Source: Galbibacter kalidii
Lineage (GTDB): Bacteria; Bacteroidota; Bacteroidia; Flavobacteriales; Flavobacteriaceae
DNA length: 64,000 nt
Direction: 5' to 3'
NCBI RefSeq assembly: GCF_026241135.1
Contig: NZ_JAPFGA010000012.1
Coordinates: 1-64,000 of the forward strand
Positions 17,935 to 26,010 of this stretch are shown here, piece after piece; within the stretch, counting starts at the first letter, position 1; each line of letters opens with the position of its first letter. The notes beneath the pieces are model-generated. The model did no database searches. It worked only from the letters and a program-made list of their open reading frames with translations, and was not told the DNA's origin. A program made the position numbers and the translations under genes.

Positions 17935-17973
17935 TCACTAAGTGAGATTTAATCCCGATAACTATCGGGAGAT
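17935..17973 (-). repeat. Dispersed palindromic repeat, copy 2 (lpxC leader)
   Basis: It contains TCACTAAGTGA (17935-17945) and the near-perfect palindrome TCCCGATAACTATCGGGA (17953-17970). Read on the - strand it matches the element at 1339-1379. A related 18-bp perfect palindrome is at 53565-53582. Confidence 0.75.
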
Positions 17974-18037
17974 CCAACGCATGCGTCGAAATCTTTTTTT
18001 TAAGTTTTACACTTAACGCCTCACCTTCCGAGGTGAT

Positions 18038-19057
18038 TTATTTCTTATTTTTTTCCAACTGATCGATCTTATCTACCAGCTTAGGTAAATTTTTAAAATG
18101 AACATATGACTTGTTGTAGTCGCCATAATTTAGGGCGGGAGAACCTTGAAGTATTTCGTCGTCTTTGACGTTTCTTCCAATACCGGATTGTGCTTGAATG
18201 CGCACCCGATCTCCTATCGTAATATGACCAACAATTCCTACTTGTCCTCCTATCATACAATTTTTACCAATCTTAGTAGAACCCGCAATTCCTGTTTGAG
18301 CGGCAATAACAGTATTTTCTCCTATCTCTACATTGTGTGCAATCTGAATCTGATTGTCTAGTTTAACTCCTTTTTTAATGACGGTAGAGCCCAAAGTCGC
18401 ACGATCTATGGTAGTTCCTGCTCCCACATCTACATCATCTTCCAAAATCACATTACCAGTTTGTGGCACTTTTTGGAATTCGCCATTCTCATCAGGGGAA
18501 AATCCGAAACCATCTGCTCCTATAATTGATCCGCTGTGGATCACACAATTATTTCCCACGATCGATTCTGAATAGATCTTCGCTCCGGAAAAAACGACCA
18601 CATTGTCTGCGATCTTTACATTATCCCCTATATAAACGTTAGGGTAAATTTTTACATTATTCCCTATAATCACATTATCACCCACATAAGTAAAGGCACC
18701 CATATAGATGTCGTCACCATAGCTGGCGGACTCCGATAGGTAAACCGGTTGTTCAATACCCGTTTTGTTGAATCTTACCTGATTGTAATATTCTAACAAC
18801 TTAGAAAATGATTTGTAGGCGTCATCCACTTTTATAAGGGTTGTACTTACTTCGTTATCCAGATCAAAAGATTTATTGACAATGGTTATCGATGCTTTCG
18901 TTGTGTAGATATGAGGCTTGTATTTAGGGTTTGCTAAAAACGTTAGAGAACCTGTTGTCCCCTCCTCTATTTTAGAAAGCTTGGAAACTTCAACCTCGGG
19001 ATTCCCCACGATTTCGCCTTCTAAAATTCCTGCTATTTGAGTTGCTGTAAATTTCAT
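18038..19057 (-). CDS. lpxD: UDP-3-O-(3-hydroxyacyl)glucosamine N-acyltransferase
   Basis: A 339-residue enzyme adding the second acyl chain to UDP-acylglucosamine. The N-terminal uridine-binding domain (residues 1-100, [15 protein letters not shown]) is followed by about ten hexapeptide coils. The catalytic histidine is in [10 protein letters not shown], and a C-terminal helix ends the protein ([19 protein letters not shown]). The length is that of canonical LpxD, so this is the main LpxD and the gene at 14117 is the paralogue. A short hairpin (TCACCT/AGGTGA, 18021-18036) lies just after the stop without a good T-run and may tune read-through. Confidence 0.96.
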   Translation of the reverse strand: MKFTATQIAGILEGEIVGNPEVEVSKLSKIEEGTTGSLTFLANPKYKPHIYTTKASITIVNKSFDLDNEVSTTLIKVDDAYKSFSKLLEYYNQVRFNKTGIEQPVYLSESASYGDDIYMGAFTYVGDNVIIGNNVKIYPNVYIGDNVKIADNVVVFSGAKIYSESIVGNNCVIHSGSIIGADGFGFSPDENGEFQKVPQTGNVILEDDVDVGAGTTIDRATLGSTVIKKGVKLDNQIQIAHNVEIGENTVIAAQTGIAGSTKIGKNCMIGGQVGIVGHITIGDRVRIQAQSGIGRNVKDDEILQGSPALNYGDYNKSYVHFKNLPKLVDKIDQLEKNKK

Positions 19058-19087
19058 TTCCCCGCAAAAGTATGAAAAAAGTCCTAT

Positions 19088-20311
19088 TTATTTTTTAGGA
19101 TAACACAGGTAATATTTTGTTACTGGTTTTGACAGTGCTTTTATATTGAATTGATCTGATGCTTTGGCAACGTCAACTATCTTTCCTGATTTCATTAAAA
19201 TATGTATGTTTTGTTTATCTATAGAGTAGGCCTGATTCTCTATTAACCCACTGAAAACGAAAAAACCAGCCTCTTCTTCAGAGACTCCGTGCTTCTCCAT
19301 AAAAGATGTGATACGGGTTTCTATTTTTTCTTTTTTTATCGACTTTCTTTTGATTTTTACCTTCAAAAGATCTCTGTTCAACAACATTTGGCACAAATTA
19401 GACAACACAAAATCATCATTAAATTGCCATTCTTTCATGGCCGAAAGAATATCTACATCGTCCAAACGGGAAAATATCTCCAATATTTCCTTGTTGAATT
19501 TTTCTTTTCCCACTTCGTTATCCAGAAAAAATAACAACGATCTGCTCGCCTCCAAACGTTTTCCTTTATGGTGCAATTGTTTTGCTCTTTGCAATATCTT
19601 GATCAACAACTGCTCGGCCGCCAAACTGGTTTTATGCAGATAGACCTGCCAGTACATCAATCTTCGGGCCACCAAAAATTTTTCTACTGAATAGATTCCC
19701 TTTTCTTCCACCACAAGTTGATCGTCAACCACGTTTAACATGGAAATGATCCGCTCCGAATTAATATTCCCCTCAGAAACCCCGGTATAAAAACTATCGC
19801 GTTTCAGGTAATCGGTTCTATCCATATCCAATTGTCCGGAAATAAGCTGATTCATAAACTTACGCGGATATTCTCCTTTAAAAATCTGAATGGCCAGCGT
19901 TAAAGTTCCGTTAAACTCTTCATTCAGCATTTCCATAAATTGAAGCGAAATGTACTCATGGGAAATTCCATCTACTATACTGTGTTCCATCGCATGAGAG
20001 AACGGCCCGTGTCCGATATCGTGCAGTAAAATAGCCGCCAACAAAGCCTCTTCTTCCTCTTTTGAAATTTCAACTCCCTTAAAGCGAAGTGTTTGCACAG
20101 CCTTCCTCATTAAATGCATACAACCTATTGCGTGATGAAAACGGGTGTGATGTGCTCCGGGATAAACCAAATATGACAATCCCATTTGGGAAATTCTTCG
20201 CAATCGCTGAAAATATTTATGAGCGATTAAATCGAAGATCTGTTCGTTAGGGATGGTAATAAATCCGTAAATTGGATCGTTAAATATTTTTAGTTTGTTT
20301 GCAGTGTTCAA
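19088..20311 (-). CDS. HD-domain phosphohydrolase (SAMHD1/dGTPase-like)
   Basis: A 407-residue cytoplasmic protein. The HD metal site is visible as RFHHAIGCMHLM (His59/His60) and LLHDIGHGPFSH (His97, Asp98), with a later Asp in GQLDMDRTDYLKRD. This matches the YpgQ/SAMHD1-like group of HD hydrolases that act on nucleotides, often dNTPs. The substrate is not determined by the sequence. It is the first gene of the lipid A cluster, 30 bp before lpxD, and is divergent from porX with 44 bp between them. This pairing is common in Flavobacteriia. Confidence 0.9.
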   Translation of the reverse strand: MNTANKLKIFNDPIYGFITIPNEQIFDLIAHKYFQRLRRISQMGLSYLVYPGAHHTRFHHAIGCMHLMRKAVQTLRFKGVEISKEEEEALLAAILLHDIGHGPFSHAMEHSIVDGISHEYISLQFMEMLNEEFNGTLTLAIQIFKGEYPRKFMNQLISGQLDMDRTDYLKRDSFYTGVSEGNINSERIISMLNVVDDQLVVEEKGIYSVEKFLVARRLMYWQVYLHKTSLAAEQLLIKILQRAKQLHHKGKRLEASRSLLFFLDNEVGKEKFNKEILEIFSRLDDVDILSAMKEWQFNDDFVLSNLCQMLLNRDLLKVKIKRKSIKKEKIETRITSFMEKHGVSEEEAGFFVFSGLIENQAYSIDKQNIHILMKSGKIVDVAKASDQFNIKALSKPVTKYYLCYPKK

Positions 20312-20355
20312 ACTTGTTAAATTGTAAAGATTACATACAAATATACATCAATAGA

Positions 20356-21903
20356 ATGAATGAAATAAAGATACTTTGGGTAGATGATGAAATAGAGCTT
20401 TTAAAACCACATATTTTATTCCTTGAAAAGAAAAATTACATGGTGAGTACTTGTCAAAGTGGCAATGAAGCTATTGAAGAAGCAAGGGACCATAATTTTG
20501 ATATTGTTTTCCTGGATGAGAATATGCCCGGGCTTACAGGACTGGAAACCCTATCAGAAATAAAAAGCATAAAACCAACCCTTCCTGTGGTGATGATCAC
20601 CAAAAGTGAAGAAGAATATATTATGGAAGAAGCTATTGGTTCTAAAATAGCCGATTATCTCATAAAGCCCGTCAATCCCAACCAGATTTTACTCAGTCTG
20701 AAAAAAAACCTGGACCATTCCAGACTGGTTTCAGAAAAGACCACTTCAAACTACCAACAGGAGTTCAGAAAAATAGCGATGGACCTGACTATGGTCAACT
20801 CCTACGAAGAGTGGATCGAGCTTTACAGAAAATTGATCTATTGGGAAATCGAACTGGAAAACATCGAAGACTCCGGAATGACCGAGATATTGGAATCTCA
20901 AAAATCAGAAGCGAATAGTCAGTTTGGGAAATTCATTGAAAAAAATTATGCCGGTTGGGTCAATGGTGATGATGCTCCTGTAATGTCCCACACCTTGTTC
21001 AAAGAACTCATTTCAAAAGAAATTGACAAAAAAGTGCCAACATTATTGGTTGTGATCGATAATTTGCGGTATGACCAATGGAAAGCTTTTGAGGGAACGG
21101 TGACCAATTATTATAAAAAAAGAACGGAGACACCATATATAAGCATCCTTCCCACAGCTACCCAATATGCCCGAAATGCCATTTTTTCGGGGCTAATGCC
21201 TTCTGAAATGGAGCGGATGCATCCCAAATTATGGAAAAACGATACCGACTCCGGTGGGAAAAATTTGCATGAAGCAGATTTTCTGAAAGATCAAATACGC
21301 CGATTGGGACTCAGCATTAATTGGGAATATCACAAAATATCCAATTTAAAATCGGGAAAACAGTTGGCGCAAAATTTTAAATCACAAAAGGACAACGATC
21401 TCACCGTGGTGGTCTATAATTTTGTAGATATGCTCTCCCACTCCAAAACAGAAATGGAAGTTGTAAAGGAATTGGCGTCCAACGACAAAGCCTATCGTTC
21501 GCTTACGCTAAGCTGGTTTAAAAATTCACCCTTATTGGACATTATCCAGCAAGCACAGCAACTGGGGTTTAAACTTATCATCACGACAGATCACGGTACC
21601 ATTAATGTAAAAAACCCGTCAAAAGTTATAGGCGACAGGGATACAAGCCTGAATCTGCGATACAAAACCGGAAGAAGCCTTTCTTTTAACGAAAAAGAAG
21701 TGTATAGCGAGCGTAATCCAAAAGAAATACACTTGCCGACTATCAGCATGAGCAGTTCTTTTATTTTTGCTAAAAATGATCATTTCTTTGCCTACCCTAA
21801 CAATTACAACCATTATGTGAGTTATTATAAAAACTCCTATCAGCACGGAGGGGTTTCGCTTGAAGAAATGATTATACCATATATAGTATTAACACCTAAA
21901 TAG
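20356..21903 (+). CDS. porX: PorX: response regulator with PglZ phosphatase-type domain (type IX secretion)
   Basis: A 515-residue two-domain protein. The receiver domain (1-120) has the acid pair Asp10/Asp11, phospho-acceptor Asp54 (FLDENMPG), Thr82 and Lys104 (LIKPV). The PglZ/alkaline-phosphatase-like domain from about 225 has VIDNLRYDQW (Asp235), LPTATQYARNA (Thr267, nucleophile position), Asp358/His362, DHG (Asp412, His413) and a late His497. This is the PorX layout; in Porphyromonas, PorX with PorY and SigP controls type IX secretion genes. The frame opens at 20299 inside the divergent gene's start, so the Met at 20356 (MNEIKILWVDDE) is chosen. No porY, sigP or T9SS structural gene is in the window. 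Confidence 0.93.
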   Translation: MNEIKILWVDDEIELLKPHILFLEKKNYMVSTCQSGNEAIEEARDHNFDIVFLDENMPGLTGLETLSEIKSIKPTLPVVMITKSEEEYIMEEAIGSKIADYLIKPVNPNQILLSLKKNLDHSRLVSEKTTSNYQQEFRKIAMDLTMVNSYEEWIELYRKLIYWEIELENIEDSGMTEILESQKSEANSQFGKFIEKNYAGWVNGDDAPVMSHTLFKELISKEIDKKVPTLLVVIDNLRYDQWKAFEGTVTNYYKKRTETPYISILPTATQYARNAIFSGLMPSEMERMHPKLWKNDTDSGGKNLHEADFLKDQIRRLGLSINWEYHKISNLKSGKQLAQNFKSQKDNDLTVVVYNFVDMLSHSKTEMEVVKELASNDKAYRSLTLSWFKNSPLLDIIQQAQQLGFKLIITTDHGTINVKNPSKVIGDRDTSLNLRYKTGRSLSFNEKEVYSERNPKEIHLPTISMSSSFIFAKNDHFFAYPNNYNHYVSYYKNSYQHGGVSLEEMIIPYIVLTPK

Positions 21904-22307
21904 TGTATCCGCAACATTAATAAAGCGAAAACATCTATATTCTTTAATCTGTCGACTATACAATATGAACAAACTTATTACGATATAATGTCAATATTGT
22001 CAATAAGTTATGACTTGAAAATCAAGCTGCCCCTTCCGTTAACATGTACCATATAGATTTTCATACCTGTATTTCCCATCCAGAATACAGTTTAATATGT
22101 TGAATCAGCACACTGTAAGATTTTCAAAGACAAAACCCTCATAAAAACCTAAATAAGTAACTAAACGAAATTAGATAATCGGTAAAAAGTTAACATACAA
22201 CGAAAAAACAAGTTATTTTGTTAAGATTTCATAAAAAAATTAAAATTCATTATGTTATACGTAGTTTTTTTTCTATTTTTGAATAACCCTCAAAAAAATA
22301 ACACAAA
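21904..22307. other. 404-bp intergenic region between porX and the HTH gene
   Basis: No open frame or RNA gene was recognised. It holds an 8-bp inverted repeat AACTTATT (21972-21979) / AATAAGTT (22002-22009). The rest is AT-rich. A -7-like box, TATTTTTG (22274-22281), lies 26 bp before the HTH gene and is its probable promoter, although no clear TTTG partner is seen. Confidence 0.5.
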
Positions 22308-22703
22308 ATGACTAAAGCAATTGACAGAATTCACACAATTATTAAATCCTTAGGGATGAGCGCGAGGCAGTTTGACATGTCTATAGGTGCGTCTAATGGT
22401 TACACACTACGAATGAAAAAGAACAAAGCTTCTGTTGGAAGTGATGTACTTGAAAGAATCGTAGATAAGTACCCCTTCGTCAACATTACCTGGGTAGTAA
22501 CCGGAAAAGGCACCATGTTTGGTCCGGAAGCTGAAGATGCAGGTGTTTATGAAAATGAAGACTTGGACAAAACACTTACCTATCGAGAGGTAGAAGCTAT
22601 CGTTGAGCACAAAATAAGAGTGTATCAAGAAAGCCAAATGGAAAATTTGGTGAACAGAATCAAAAGTGAATTGAACGCAGCAGAAGAATCTTCAGAAGCT
22701 TAA
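22308..22703 (+). CDS. Helix-turn-helix (phage repressor-like) protein
   Basis: A 131-residue protein with an N-terminal lambda-repressor-like HTH (about 5-60, SARQFDMSIGASNGY). The typical follow-on is DVLERIVDKYPFVNITWVVTGKG (read as two pieces around residue 50-70). An acidic linker and a C-terminal helix (YREVEAIVEHKIRVYQESQ) that may dimerise complete it. In Bacteroidota such proteins are common chromosomal regulators as well as prophage relics; nothing phage-like surrounds it here. A strong terminator follows. The regulated genes are unknown. Confidence 0.8.
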   Translation: MTKAIDRIHTIIKSLGMSARQFDMSIGASNGYTLRMKKNKASVGSDVLERIVDKYPFVNITWVVTGKGTMFGPEAEDAGVYENEDLDKTLTYREVEAIVEHKIRVYQESQMENLVNRIKSELNAAEESSEA

Positions 22704-22727
22704 AGAACTTTTTTCAAAAATCACAAA

Positions 22728-22759
22728 AAAAAGAGCACTCGTTTAGGCGAGTGCTTTTT
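22728..22759 (+). terminator. Terminator of the HTH gene
   Basis: AGCACTCG (22734-22741) pairs with CGAGTGCT (22748-22755) around TTTAGG, with an A-tract before and a T-tract after. Confidence 0.92.
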
Positions 22760-22842
22760 GTATTACATATATCCACCTCATGTCTACGTTATTTATATAT
22801 TGCATATTTAATTAGTTAATTCTGCAATAATAACACATCAAC

Positions 22843-23250
22843 ATGACCAATATCACATACAGCCTGAATGAAATCGACAAGGCAGCAAAAGAGATCATTC
22901 AAAAAGCCGGTAGCAAAATTTTGCTTTTCTATGGAGAAATGGGAGTAGGAAAGACTACATTGATCAAAGAAATTATAAAACAATTGGGCAGCACAGACAA
23001 CATTTCCAGTCCCACTTATTCGTTGGTAAACGAATACAAAGGAACAAACGGTCCTATATTTCATTTTGACTTTTACAGAATCAATACTATTGATGAAGCT
23101 TTCGACATCGGCGTTGAAGACTATCTATACAGCAATGAATGGTGCCTGATTGAATGGCCGGAAAAAATAGAAGAGTTGCTACCTAATAATGCAACTGTTA
23201 TCGATATAATAATACAGTTAGACGGAAAAAGATCGATGAACGTCAACTAA
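22843..23250 (+). CDS. tsaE: tRNA threonylcarbamoyladenosine biosynthesis ATPase TsaE
   Basis: A 135-residue P-loop ATPase needed with TsaB, TsaC and TsaD to make t6A at position 37 of ANN-decoding tRNAs. The Walker A motif is GEMGVGKT (31-38). Also present are SSPTYSLVNEY (switch region) and FHFDFYRI, with the late LIEWPEKIEELLP, all family hallmarks. The length is slightly short but normal. It lies alone between terminators; the other tsa genes are not in the window. Confidence 0.95.
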   Translation: MTNITYSLNEIDKAAKEIIQKAGSKILLFYGEMGVGKTTLIKEIIKQLGSTDNISSPTYSLVNEYKGTNGPIFHFDFYRINTIDEAFDIGVEDYLYSNEWCLIEWPEKIEELLPNNATVIDIIIQLDGKRSMNVN

Positions 23251-23352
23251 TATATTATATTTACTTTTACATAGTAAATACGGAACCTGTTGTATATTAA
23301 AAACTTACTAATATACGACAAAGGTTTTTATTATCCGCGTCCTTTTTTTTGG

Positions 23353-23360
23353 TACGTTTG
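23353..23360 (+). promoter_or_regulatory. TAnnTTTG promoter box of the small lipoprotein
   Basis: TACGTTTG lies 39 bp before the ATG at 23400, giving a leader of roughly 30 nt. The upstream TTTG element is not clear. Confidence 0.5.
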
Positions 23361-23399
23361 TAGTAACAAAAACAACTAGTAACCAAAAAATAAACTATT

Positions 23400-23558
23400 A
23401 TGTCATTCAAAAAAATTATTTCCGCAGTATTTGCCATCGCTCTATTAGCTGTTTCAGCAGTCTCATGTTCTCCAAACAGTGTAGCCGACGAGGATAGTCT
23501 CTATGATAACCACCAAGGTGTTGAAAAAGCAAAAATCGTAATGCCTTCAAACGGATAA
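23400..23558 (+). CDS. Tiny lipoprotein (52 residues)
   Basis: The frame starts MSFKKIISAVFAIALLAVSAV and continues with the lipobox VSC, so Cys23 would carry the lipid and the mature peptide is only 30 residues. It ends at TAA 23556-23558. The signal sequence is textbook (two lysines, hydrophobic core, small residues before Cys), and a promoter box lies just upstream, which supports a real gene despite its size. The mature part (SPNSVADEDSLYDNHQG then a short basic-hydrophobic tail) matches nothing recognised. It stands alone between tsaE and a membrane protein gene. Confidence 0.72.
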   Translation: MSFKKIISAVFAIALLAVSAVSCSPNSVADEDSLYDNHQGVEKAKIVMPSNG

Positions 23559-23857
23559 GATTTTCCTTTACATAACAATTCCATTACCAGATTTGTAAAG
23601 CATTACCTTAATTGCACAGCATTAAGTGTGATGTTTTTACTTTTTGGGAAAATGTTAGGGTAACATATATAGCTATAGGTTATTTAATTACACTTCCTCA
23701 TAATCAAATCTGGTAGATCAACGGATTGTTCATTCAGTTCATAGATATAAATCACCTATCTGAAACATATATTTGTTTATATTTTTCAGATTCGTTTAAT
23801 TTGCGTTTAGCATCCAAATCTAAACACAAGGTGAATCAAGAGTCAAATGACAACGTT

Positions 23858-24346
23858 ATGCAGGAGAAAAAAAAGAAAGCCCGACTATTGGTCTTAGGAT
23901 CCATAGTAGCCTTTATTATCGCTATTTCTCCTTACATCTTTTATTTATATGAAAGTTTTCCTCAGGAACAAACTTGGGAAACTTGGCTGTTTACATTTCG
24001 CTCTACATATTACCCTACTTTGTATATGGCTGCTTGGAACTTCATGAACAAGTTTGTACCGTTGTTATTGCTTATTATATGGTTTTTCACTTGTAAGCAC
24101 TGGTGGTATCACGTAATTTTGATTCCCATAAGTATGTTCATATTCCAGTTATTCAGTTCATTGAATGATGATGCACAATTCGTCGACGAATTTGAGATCT
24201 ACTATATTATTCCGGTAATGATGATCGTCATTCCTATTGTGTACTTAATCAGACTTAAATTGTTTGATAAGCTAGTACATGGAATAGACCTTGATAAAAT
24301 CGATAAGGAATTAAAGGAATATGAGGAAAAAGAGAAAGGTATTTAA
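23858..24346 (+). CDS. Multi-pass membrane protein of unknown function
   Basis: A 162-residue protein starting MQEKKKKARLL, with four predicted membrane segments (about 10-28, 56-74, 80-98 and 112-130) and a charged C-terminal helix (DLDKIDKELKEYEEKEKGI). The frame extends upstream to 23726, but that part is not family-like, and a TATATTTG box at 23768-23775 may be the promoter, so the start at 23858 is preferred. No motif points to transport or catalysis. It lies 58 bp upstream of alanine dehydrogenase. Confidence 0.7.
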   Translation: MQEKKKKARLLVLGSIVAFIIAISPYIFYLYESFPQEQTWETWLFTFRSTYYPTLYMAAWNFMNKFVPLLLLIIWFFTCKHWWYHVILIPISMFIFQLFSSLNDDAQFVDEFEIYYIIPVMMIVIPIVYLIRLKLFDKLVHGIDLDKIDKELKEYEEKEKGI

Positions 24347-24378
24347 AAACTAATTCTGCTAGACTTAAAAAGTTTATT

Positions 24379-24386
24379 TACCTTTG
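24379..24386 (+). promoter_or_regulatory. TAnnTTTG box before alanine dehydrogenase
   Basis: TACCTTTG lies 18 bp before the start codon. If it is the -7 element, the mRNA has a very short leader of about 10 nt. No TTTG partner was found. Confidence 0.4.
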
Positions 24387-24404
24387 GTTTTTTAAGTGTA
24401 AAGC

Positions 24405-25604
24405 ATGGCTTATCCCAACACCCCCTTTACTGAACAGGAATTGATTCCGCAGGAAGAGACCCTTGAATTGTTAAAACAAAAGGGGGAACTGTTTATTGGG
24501 ATCCCGAAAGAAGTTTCCTATCAGGAGAACAGGGTATGCCTTACACCGGATGCCGTAAACGCGCTTACCTCACATGGTCATAGGGTTATTATAGAGTCTG
24601 ATGCAGGCTTGCATGCCAACTATTCGGATAAAGAATACAGTGAAGCCGGTGCTGAAATTACGACAGACACAAAAAAAGTCTTTTCCTGTCCTATTATCCT
24701 AAAAGTAGAGCCTCCTTCTTTAAAGGAGTTAGAGCTTATCAATCCGCAGTCTATTCTCATATCTGCCCTGCAGATAAAAACCCGTAGCAAAAAATACTTT
24801 GAAATGCTCGCCAATAAGCGCATTACTGCTTTGGCCTTCGAATTTATAAAAGACGAAGACGGAAACTATCCGGCTGTTCGTGCACTCAGTGAGATTGCAG
24901 GAACCGCCTCTGTTTTGATCGCTGCAGAACTCATGACCAACACCAACAGCGGTAACGGACTCATGTTTGGGAATATTTCGGGAGTACCTCCTGTAGATGT
25001 CGTGATCATCGGAGCCGGAACCGTTGGTGAATTTGCCGCCCGATCAGCTATCGGACTTGGGGCCAATATCAAAATATTTGATAACTCCATAACCCGATTG
25101 CGTTCTATTCAAACCAATCTCGGTCGTCCATTACACACATCAACCTTGCAACCTAAAAACCTTTTGAAAGCCTTAAAACGCTGTGATGTGCTCATTGGAG
25201 CGGTAAGAGGAAGTGACAGGGCACCTATTGTAGTCACAGAAACCATGGTAGAAAACATGAAAAATGATGCTGTCATTATTGATGTCAGTATCGATATGGG
25301 AGGCTGTATCGAAACCAGTGAAGTTACCTCTCATGATGAGCCTATCATAGTAAAACACGGTGTTATACATTATGGAGTTCCCAATATTCCTGCGAGATAT
25401 GCCAGGACTGCTTCTGTTTCCATAAGCAACATCTTTACACCATATCTTCTGAAAATAGGGGAAGATGGCGGATTGGAGCAATCATTGCGATTTGACAGAG
25501 GCCTGAGAAACGGATTGTATTTTTATCACGGTATCCTCACAAGTAAATCGGTAGCAGAATGGTTTGACCTCTCTTACCGGGATATAAACCTTTTGATATT
25601 CTAA
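24405..25604 (+). CDS. ald: Alanine dehydrogenase
   Basis: A 399-residue NAD-dependent enzyme for interconversion of alanine and pyruvate plus ammonia. The substrate loop is IGIPKEVSYQENRVCLTPDAV (split here at Glu-Asn; arginine and lysine positions conserved). The Rossmann motif VVIIGAGTVGEFAARSA lies near 200, and the DVSIDMGGCIETS segment follows. It is about 25 residues longer than Bacillus Ald because of an N-terminal extension, which is usual in Flavobacteriia. The downstream DUF4258-like gene is 6 bp away and is co-transcribed. Confidence 0.92.
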   Translation: MAYPNTPFTEQELIPQEETLELLKQKGELFIGIPKEVSYQENRVCLTPDAVNALTSHGHRVIIESDAGLHANYSDKEYSEAGAEITTDTKKVFSCPIILKVEPPSLKELELINPQSILISALQIKTRSKKYFEMLANKRITALAFEFIKDEDGNYPAVRALSEIAGTASVLIAAELMTNTNSGNGLMFGNISGVPPVDVVIIGAGTVGEFAARSAIGLGANIKIFDNSITRLRSIQTNLGRPLHTSTLQPKNLLKALKRCDVLIGAVRGSDRAPIVVTETMVENMKNDAVIIDVSIDMGGCIETSEVTSHDEPIIVKHGVIHYGVPNIPARYARTASVSISNIFTPYLLKIGEDGGLEQSLRFDRGLRNGLYFYHGILTSKSVAEWFDLSYRDINLLIF

Positions 25605-25610
25605 AAACCT

Positions 25611-26003
25611 ATGCCATTATTAAAAAGAATTGGATTTTTTCTTATAGGAGTTTCTATCGGAATTGTTTTTCTCGCTTATTTCTTTAGGGAAAAAAGAGCA
25701 GAGTTTTGCTACTTACCCAATTGCAGGACACTGAAAACCATTCGCACGCAGGATGTTGTTAATTACAGTCCGAAAATGCAGCAACTCATCGATAACAATA
25801 CAGTTACTTTAGAGCAGATCGATTCTGTTTTAACTTTTGGCGATGTCAATTTCTCAAAAAGTGATATCGCAAGAAAAAGAGATACCAAAGGTGAAAAATG
25901 CAGTACATACTATATCGACGGAAACATCAACAACAAGCCCATAGAACTTGTTGTTGAAAATTGTGATACCGTTGCTGAAATTGCCCAGATTACAATTAAA
26001 TAA
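25611..26003 (+). CDS. Membrane-anchored DUF4258-like protein
   Basis: A 130-residue protein with one N-terminal membrane helix (about 6-25, IGFFLIGVSIGIVFLAYFF), followed by a globular part with conserved-looking cysteines (CYLPNCR, KCSTYY and NCD). The C-terminal fold resembles DUF4258 domains: LTFGDVNFSKSDIA, then TYYIDGNINNKPIELVV. The gene begins 6 bp after ald, a pairing seen in related genomes, but its biochemical role is unknown. Confidence 0.65.
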   Translation: MPLLKRIGFFLIGVSIGIVFLAYFFREKRAEFCYLPNCRTLKTIRTQDVVNYSPKMQQLIDNNTVTLEQIDSVLTFGDVNFSKSDIARKRDTKGEKCSTYYIDGNINNKPIELVVENCDTVAEIAQITIK

Positions 26004-26010
26004 GCGTTTT

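Noticed and set aside
21904-22307. A hidden RNA gene or tRNA in the porX-HTH gap
   Set aside because: No cloverleaf, no GC-rich folded segment and no terminator; only an 8-bp inverted repeat and a promoter box.
22308-22703. Prophage repressor marking an integrated phage
   Set aside because: No integrase, attachment-site repeats or phage structural genes are nearby; the neighbours are housekeeping genes.
22734-22755. CIRCE-like heat-shock operator (AGCACTC...GAGTGCT)
   Set aside because: The spacing is 8 rather than 9, it lies after a gene with flanking A and T tracts, and no heat-shock gene follows. It is a terminator.
23726-23857. N-terminal extension of the membrane protein
   Set aside because: The upstream 44 codons are not like a signal or membrane segment of the family and overlap a probable promoter box; MQEKKKK at 23858 is a better start.
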